From Chlamydiia bacterium (GTDB lineage Bacteria > Chlamydiota > Chlamydiia > Chlamydiales > FEN-1388): 10,005 nt of DNA. Shown in pieces: positions 6,092 through 10,005 of the stretch (position 1 is the first letter of the stretch; each line of letters begins with the position of its first letter). A model generated the notes under the pieces. That model searched no databases. It worked only from the letters and a program-made list of their open reading frames with translations, and had not been told where the DNA came from. Made by a program: the position numbers and the translations under genes. Where the stretch lies: the NCBI GenBank assembly GCA_028293095.1, contig JAQGPK010000144.1:1-10005 (forward strand), written 5' to 3'.

Positions 6092-6129
6092 TCATCGTCG
6101 GTTTTTTGAAAATCAACGATAAAAGGGGA

Positions 6130-6135
6130 ATTATA
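6130..6135 (-). promoter_or_regulatory. possible -10 box for the helicase gene
   Basis: A perfect TATAAT reads leftward here. No good -35 box stands 16-18 bases away, so this is a weak call. If real, the helicase mRNA has a leader of about 230 bases; long leaders are known for cold-shock mRNAs such as csdA. Confidence 0.3.
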
Positions 6136-6237
6136 CGCATCACAACGAATCTACGGCCTTTATATGCTAATCTTTTACCTACGGCCTCTGCCTTCTCTTT
6201 TGCAGCTTACTCAAGTTCGCGGCAAGATCCAGGCTTA

Positions 6238-6270
6238 GGTCCTTGGTAAAATTTTTAACATATAAGGACC
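6238..6270. repeat. 7-bp inverted repeat GGTCCTT / AAGGACC
   Basis: GGTCCTT (6238-6244) and AAGGACC (6264-6270) are perfect inverted copies around a 19-base AT-rich spacer. The word TATAAGG inside the right arm recurs at 6294-6300 and 6360-6366. Confidence 0.4.
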
Positions 6271-6316
6271 AGAGATTCATTGTGGTACGTATTATAAGGA
6301 GCTTATTTACGAACAA

Positions 6317-6367
6317 ACCTTATACAAAAAATGGCTGTCTAGAGAGACTGGCATCCTTGTATAAGGT
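6317..6367. repeat. 51-base near-complete palindrome
   Basis: ACCTTATACAA (6317-6327) and TTGTATAAGGT (6357-6367) are perfect 11-bp inverted copies. The inner part can pair further, ATGGCTGTCT with AGACTGGCAT around AGAG, with two mismatches. The result is one long hairpin of the kind found in palindromic repeat elements or processed RNA stems. Confidence 0.6.
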
Positions 6368-6407
6368 AAGTTCAGAAATAAAACCAACCCTTAAGGGGAC
6401 TAAAGAA

Positions 6408-6433
6408 TATCACAACGCAACTTAATTGTGATA
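6408..6433. repeat. 8-bp inverted repeat TATCACAA / TTGTGATA
   Basis: TATCACAA (6408-6415) and TTGTGATA (6426-6433) are perfect inverted copies with a 10-base loop, about 85 bases beyond the pnp stop codon. This could be an operator-like site or an RNA stem in the pnp 3' region. Confidence 0.4.
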
Positions 6434-6455
6434 GAGATAAAATATACTTTTTATC

Positions 6456-6493
6456 GTTATAGCTTTTTAGGGATGTCGCTATAACAAGTCCCT
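6456..6493 (-). terminator. hairpin after pnp, possible terminator or 3' stabilising stem
   Basis: GTTATAGC (6456-6463) and GCTATAAC (6478-6485) pair perfectly, about 30 bases past the pnp stop. AGGGA (6469-6473) can instead pair with TCCCT (6489-6493), so two mutually exclusive stems are possible. No T run follows on the minus strand, so it is not a textbook intrinsic terminator. Confidence 0.4.
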
Positions 6494-6515
6494 GTGTCTG
6501 TATCGCTTTCTTTGA

Positions 6516-8645
6516 TCAACCGTTGCGTTTATTGTTTAGAAGTGATCTTCGACTCAGTTTAATTTGTCCACGGTCATTGATATCAAGCACCTGGACAGAG
6601 AGCTCATCGCCAACTTTGAATTTATCTTTAGTATAATCAAAAATATTTTCAATTCTTTGTGAGTCAATTTCTGAAATATGGCAGAGCCCTTCTTTACCAG
6701 GCATGATCTCAACAAACATTCCAAAAGGAACAATGGAAGTGATCGGTCCTGTATATGTTTTGCCAATTTCAGCTTCTGCAATTAGTCCGTTAATAATTTT
6801 CTTGGCTTTCTCGATCTTTTCAGCAGAAGAGCCTGAGATATTGATGATACCTTCATCGTTAATATCAACCTCAACTCCACACTCTTCAATGATAGCGCGA
6901 ATCTGTTTGCCACCAGGACCGATAATGATACCAATCTTACTTGCCTTAACTTGCATTGTTTCAATGCGAGGCGCATACATTGACATTTCAGCACGTGGTT
7001 TCGGACAAACTTCAATCATCTTGTTGAGGATATGAAGGCGGCCCTCTTTGGCTTGCATCAATGCTTGACGCATGATGTCAATCGTGATGCCTTCTACCTT
7101 GATGTCCATTTGAAAGGCGGTGATACCATCTTTGCAACCAGTCACTTTGAAATCCATGTCGCCAAGAGCATCTTCAACGCCGAGAATATCAGAGAGAATT
7201 GCGCAGCGGTTGTTTTCAAGGATAAGTCCCATGGCAATGCCGGCAACTGGACGCTTGATCGGAACGCCTGCATCCATCAATGCAAGGCAGCCACCACAAA
7301 CGGATGCCATAGAGGAGGAGCCATTTGATTCAGTAATATTCGATTCAAGACGAATAGTGTAAGGGAATGTCTCTTTTGGAGGAATAATGGCAGCAAGTGC
7401 ACGCTCTGCAAGTTTTCCATGACCGATTTCACGACGACCTGGTGTGCCAATACGACCAACTTCTCCTACGGAGTAGGGAGGGAAAAAGTATTGAAGGTAA
7501 AAGCGCTGTAGACCGTCGATATTGAGATCTTCATAGCGTTGACCCATTGAATCGGGGCCGAGCACACAGATTGCAATGGCTTGCGTTTCACCGCGAGTAA
7601 ATAGTGAGGATCCATGTGTGCGAGGAAGAATTCCTTGTTCAATAGCAATTGGACGTATTGTTGTCAGATTGCGACCATCACAGCGGATTCCATCGTTGAG
7701 AATCATCTGGCGCATGATACCCGATGTGTAATATTTTAGCGCTTTTTTGACGTCACTAACAGAGTATTGAGGAGTTGCAGTTTCGTTCGTTAATGTTTCT
7801 ATGATTTTCTTTTCAATAGCGCCAACTGTTTTTTCACGGACTGCCTTTTCGCGATTACGGAGAGCTACAGGCATTTCAGCGCCACCGAGCTCTTTTACAG
7901 CTTTTGTAATTGCAGGATCGAGGAGCTTGAGTGTTTCGGAAATTTTTGGCTTACCAATGGCATCTTGCCATTCCTTTAGGCCTTTGCAAATTTTTTGAAT
8001 TGATTCGTGACCAATGCGAATGGCTTCGAGCACTTGTTCTTCTGTAAGGAAGTCAGCAGATCCTTCGATCATAAGCACGGCATCTTCTGTCCCTGCTAAA
8101 ACGAGATCGAGCTTTGAAAGTTTCTGATCTTCTGCCTTAGGATTAATGACAAATTGATTGTCAATCATACCGACACGGACAGCTGCGATTGGTTTGAGGA
8201 GAGGGATGTCTGAGATCGCGAGTGCTGCAGAGCAAGCACAGATCGCTAAAACGTCAGGGTTATGGACGCCATCGTAGGAGAGTACTGTTGACATTACTTG
8301 AGTGTCGTGGTAGTAGCCTTCAGCAAACATTGGGCGAAGTGGTCTATCGATGAGACGGCAAACGAGGATTTCATTCTGTGTTGGTTTACCTTCACGCTTG
8401 ATAAAGCCAGACACTGTTTTACCAGTAGATGCAAATTTTTCTTGGTAATCAATCTTTAAAGGGAGAAAATCGATATTTTCTAGCGGATGTGATGTTGCAC
8501 AGCAGGTAGCTAGGATCATTGTATCGCCACACCGCACGACAACAGAGCCATTGGCTTGACGGGCAATTTTTCCGGTTTCAAAAGTAATTGTATGACCGTT
8601 GATGTCTATGGATGTAGTTTTAGTTTTCAGAAAATTGTCTTGCAT
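6516..8645 (-). CDS. pnp: polynucleotide phosphorylase
   Basis: A full-length 709-residue PNPase, the trimeric 3'-5' phosphorolytic exoribonuclease that degrades mRNA and can also add nucleotides. Domain order is normal: first RNase PH domain (about 10-150), helical linker, second RNase PH domain (about 315-545), KH domain with GIIIGPGGKQIR (572-583) and C-terminal S1 domain (about 628-700). Catalytic features are present: FFPPYSVGE (387-395), GRREIGHG (403-410), the phosphate-binding Ser cluster NGSSS (441-445), and Asp492, Asp498 and Lys500 of EDALGDMDFK, equivalent to E. coli Asp486, Asp492 and Lys494 by my alignment. It follows rpsO after 82 bases, the usual rpsO-pnp pair. AGGAG lies 12 bases before the ATG, a long spacing, so the spacer may fold or the start may be inefficient. 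Confidence 0.97.
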   Translation of the reverse strand: MQDNFLKTKTTSIDINGHTITFETGKIARQANGSVVVRCGDTMILATCCATSHPLENIDFLPLKIDYQEKFASTGKTVSGFIKREGKPTQNEILVCRLIDRPLRPMFAEGYYHDTQVMSTVLSYDGVHNPDVLAICACSAALAISDIPLLKPIAAVRVGMIDNQFVINPKAEDQKLSKLDLVLAGTEDAVLMIEGSADFLTEEQVLEAIRIGHESIQKICKGLKEWQDAIGKPKISETLKLLDPAITKAVKELGGAEMPVALRNREKAVREKTVGAIEKKIIETLTNETATPQYSVSDVKKALKYYTSGIMRQMILNDGIRCDGRNLTTIRPIAIEQGILPRTHGSSLFTRGETQAIAICVLGPDSMGQRYEDLNIDGLQRFYLQYFFPPYSVGEVGRIGTPGRREIGHGKLAERALAAIIPPKETFPYTIRLESNITESNGSSSMASVCGGCLALMDAGVPIKRPVAGIAMGLILENNRCAILSDILGVEDALGDMDFKVTGCKDGITAFQMDIKVEGITIDIMRQALMQAKEGRLHILNKMIEVCPKPRAEMSMYAPRIETMQVKASKIGIIIGPGGKQIRAIIEECGVEVDINDEGIINISGSSAEKIEKAKKIINGLIAEAEIGKTYTGPITSIVPFGMFVEIMPGKEGLCHISEIDSQRIENIFDYTKDKFKVGDELSVQVLDINDRGQIKLSRRSLLNNKRNG

Positions 8646-8683
8646 GAGATATGGGGGCTCCTAAGTGGAAAGAAAGAAGGGTG

Positions 8684-8711
8684 GTAACCCATGAAAGAGA
8701 TCATGGGCTAC
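8684..8711 (-). promoter_or_regulatory. rpsO-pnp intergenic hairpin
   Basis: GTAACCCATGA (8684-8694) pairs with TCATGGGCTAC (8701-8711) with one mismatch and a 6-base loop. In E. coli the rpsO-pnp spacer carries a stem cut by RNase III and used by PNPase to control its own synthesis, so this stem may play a similar part or attenuate read-through from rpsO. No T run follows, so full termination is unlikely. Confidence 0.5.
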
Positions 8712-8727
8712 GCATAAATTGAATTTT

Positions 8728-8997
8728 TTATCGACGGAGTTTCAATTTGTTAATGAGCGTCTGGTAGCGCTTTGTATCCGTAGAGTTTAAATAGTCAAGT
8801 AGTCGTCTTCTTTGTCCTACAAGTTTAAGTAGGGAAAGACGTGAGTTATGATCTTTTGGAGTTCGCTTCAAATGATCTGTAAGCTCAGCAATTCTTTCAG
8901 TAAGAATGGCAATCTGCACATCTGCAGAACCAGTGTCTTTTTCATGAAGCTGATACTTCTTTGTAATTTCTTCTTTTGTACCTTTATCCAGTGACAT
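8728..8997 (-). CDS. rpsO: 30S ribosomal protein S15
   Basis: An 89-residue protein of exactly the family length. S15 binds the central domain of 16S rRNA early in 30S assembly and forms a bridge to the large subunit. DTGSADVQIA (21-30), the His42 / Asp49 / Ser52 set that contacts the rRNA junction, and LVGQRRRLLDYL (59-70) are all in place. GAGG 8 bases before the ATG is a normal ribosome binding site. It is first in the rpsO-pnp unit and divergent from tadA. S15 often represses its own mRNA; no leader fold known to me is obvious here. Confidence 0.98.
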   Translation of the reverse strand: MSLDKGTKEEITKKYQLHEKDTGSADVQIAILTERIAELTDHLKRTPKDHNSRLSLLKLVGQRRRLLDYLNSTDTKRYQTLINKLKLRR

Positions 8998-9063
8998 TCA
9001 AAGATCCTCAAGTGAATAGAGTTAAGGACGATTAATTTAGTGCATTATCATATCATAAGAGCC

Positions 9064-9087
9064 CCATTATCAGCAATGATAAAGTGG
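9064..9087. promoter_or_regulatory. palindrome in the rpsO/tadA divergent region
   Basis: TTATCA (9067-9072) and TGATAA (9077-9082) form a perfect 6-bp inverted repeat around GCAA, with flanking CCA and TGG able to pair beyond a 2-base bulge. It lies about 70 bases upstream of rpsO and 100 upstream of tadA, close to a TATGAT box reading toward rpsO. It may be an operator or an RNA stem in the rpsO leader. Confidence 0.3.
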
Positions 9088-9138
9088 ATCCTTTCTTAAA
9101 ATTTCTGTTTTTCGAGCTACAGGACTCCTATTTACCTG

Positions 9139-9144
9139 TATAAC
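9139..9144 (+). promoter_or_regulatory. possible -10 box for tadA
   Basis: TATAAC lies about 40 bases before the tadA start codon. The matching -35 region (GCTACA at 9116-9121, 17-base spacing) is poor. This is a weak candidate only. Confidence 0.3.
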
Positions 9145-9185
9145 GCTGTTGCTGAAAAAGTTGGAAGAAGGCTATCTTTTATTAT

Positions 9186-9707
9186 ATGACTGATAAAATA
9201 GATTTCCTGATACCACCTTTAGATGCAATTGGCTCTGATGATGAACGCTTTATGCGTGAAGCATTGAAAGAAGCCAGAAAAGCATACCTTGCTGATGAAG
9301 TGCCAATAGGTGCTGTCATAGTTTATGGCGGGCGAATTATTGCTCGAGGCTACAACCAAGTTGAACTGTTGCGGGACGCTACAGCGCATGCAGAAATGCT
9401 CTGTATTACTTCTGCTGAAAATGAACTTGGTAATTGGAGACTTGCTGACTGCACTCTTTATTGTACGTTAGAGCCTTGTCCTATGTGTGCAGGAGCTATG
9501 CTTTTGTCACGCGTTGAAACTCTCGTTTGGGGAGCTCCAGATATACGACACGGAGCCAATGGCAGCTGGGTGAATCTTTTTGAAAAGCCTCATCCTACCC
9601 ATACGTTAAAAATTCGACAAGGCATTTTGAGAGAGTGGTGTGAGGCTCCTTTAAAACAATTTTTTAAAAAGCGAAGAGGGGAAAATCATGCAACCAATAA
9701 CCCATGA
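9186..9707 (+). CDS. tadA: tRNA-specific adenosine deaminase
   Basis: A 173-residue zinc deaminase that converts the wobble adenosine of tRNA-Arg(ACG) to inosine. The zinc and proton-shuttle motif TAHAE (66-70, catalytic Glu70) and PCPMC (97-101) are intact. NWRLAD (83-88), TLYCTLEPC (90-98), GAxxIRHGANGS (116-127) and RQGIL (144-148) follow the E. coli TadA pattern. The N-terminus carries about 15 extra residues before the conserved first helix; the ATG used is the first in frame, but its purine-rich AAGAAGG is 14 bases away, so the start is less certain than the rest. The C-terminal 20 bases overlap the next gene, which suggests translational coupling. Chlamydia names this gene yfhC, from memory. 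Confidence 0.95.
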   Translation: MTDKIDFLIPPLDAIGSDDERFMREALKEARKAYLADEVPIGAVIVYGGRIIARGYNQVELLRDATAHAEMLCITSAENELGNWRLADCTLYCTLEPCPMCAGAMLLSRVETLVWGAPDIRHGANGSWVNLFEKPHPTHTLKIRQGILREWCEAPLKQFFKKRRGENHATNNP

Positions 9708-10005
9708 TTTGTATTCTGAAAAATTCTTTCCAACAGTAATTGCTTGTCTTCAAGATGGTAGTAAATGGTGTAAAAACGGTTCTATAGTAGCTTTACCGAT
9801 TGGATTTAAGTTACCTAACCGTGTGAGCTTTTTTCAAGCAGATAATGGAAAGTATGCGAGTAACCATAAGCTTGTTATGACCGCTGAGTTTTTGGAATCT
9901 GAATTAGGTAAGCAGCTTGTGCCATTTGGCGATGATTATCTAAAAAGTTGTAAAGATCAAATGGGGGAAAAGAGCGTAGCGTACCTCCAAGGACTTATCA
10001 ACCAA
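9688..10005 (+). CDS. uncharacterised protein, N-terminal part, runs off the window
   Basis: From ATG 9688 the frame stays open for 106 codons to the window edge. AGAGGGG 6-8 bases before the ATG is a good ribosome binding site, and the gene overlaps the tadA stop by 20 bases in another frame, so the two are very probably co-transcribed. The protein begins MQPITHDLYSEKFF and has no signal peptide or membrane segment in the visible part; I recognise no motif. In Chlamydia the gene after yfhC/tadA is a conserved hypothetical, and this may be its counterpart, but that rests on memory of gene order only. Confidence 0.75.
   Translation, partial: MQPITHDLYSEKFFPTVIACLQDGSKWCKNGSIVALPIGFKLPNRVSFFQADNGKYASNHKLVMTAEFLESELGKQLVPFGDDYLKSCKDQMGEKSVAYLQGLINQ

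Larger units (their letters stand above)
5893..6515. other. intergenic region, 623 bases, rich in inverted repeats
   Basis: The gap lies between pnp and the helicase gene, both on the minus strand. It holds a plus-strand terminator-like hairpin (6064-6091), a TATAAT on the minus strand (6135-6130) that may start the helicase mRNA with a leader of about 230 bases, and a direct repeat CTACGGCCT (6151-6159 and 6179-6187). Four perfect inverted repeats of 7-11 bp follow between 6238 and 6485. I find no tRNA and no convincing protein gene. The only open frame of note (6243-6425, plus, TTG start) looks like chance. Confidence 0.6.

Noticed and set aside
6243..6425. Plus-strand 60-codon open frame in the pnp-helicase gap
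   Set aside because: TTG start with no ribosome binding site, no recognisable motif, and it runs through inverted repeats; it looks like chance.
5893..6515. tRNA or known structured RNA in the large gap
   Set aside because: No T-loop or anticodon-arm pattern and no fold I recognise in either strand.
7032..7362. Open frames antisense to pnp
   Set aside because: They lie opposite the conserved second RNase PH domain and reflect its codon pattern.

Overview
The window looks like chromosome from an obligate intracellular bacterium, most probably an amoeba- or arthropod-associated member of the Chlamydiae. Three things point that way. First, pnp and rpsO lie on the minus strand, divergent from tadA and a following uncharacterised gene on the plus strand; I recall this order from Chlamydia (CT842-CT845), but could not check it. 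Second, base composition is moderately AT-rich. Third, there is an unmistakably eukaryotic-type Cdc20/Cdh1 protein, the kind of host-derived gene that chlamydia-related symbionts carry. Genus cannot be assigned from the sequence alone.

Layout. 1-82: a short tail and a 9-bp terminator hairpin. 83-679 (-): a hypoxanthine phosphoribosyltransferase carrying what looks like a Sec signal peptide. 836-1198 (+): a single-domain FKBP prolyl isomerase. 1199-1784: a non-coding gap holding a terminator, a composite inverted/tandem repeat built from ACCACAGAG and ACGCAAAG words, and a promoter. 1785-2243 (+): a PEGA-type lipoprotein whose 3' end overlaps, on the opposite strand, the 3' end of 2194-2751 (-), a membrane-anchored MsrB-fold protein in which the catalytic Cys is Ser. 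2931-4355 (+): the Cdc20-like seven-blade WD40 protein, with its own promoter and a strong ribosome binding site. 4408-5892 (-): a DEAD-box RNA helicase with an Arg/Asp-rich tail, separated from the Cdc20-like gene by a bidirectional terminator. 5893-6515: a non-coding gap rich in inverted repeats. 6516-8645 (-) pnp and 8728-8997 (-) rpsO, with a hairpin between them. 9186-9707 (+) tadA and, overlapping it, the start of an unrecognised gene that runs off the window.

The right half is housekeeping RNA metabolism: an RNA helicase, a 3'-5' exoribonuclease with its usual partner rpsO, and the tRNA adenosine deaminase. The left half is accessory, with several proteins predicted to be exported or membrane-bound.

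The standout is the Cdc20-like protein. It keeps the family signature before the propeller, an approximate C-box, several residues corresponding to the degron-binding pockets, and the C-terminal Ile-Arg dipeptide by which real co-activators dock on the anaphase-promoting complex. The simplest reading is a secreted mimic that engages or blocks the host APC/C, and so acts on the host cell cycle or on host protein turnover. That function is inferred; the sequence resemblance is seen directly.
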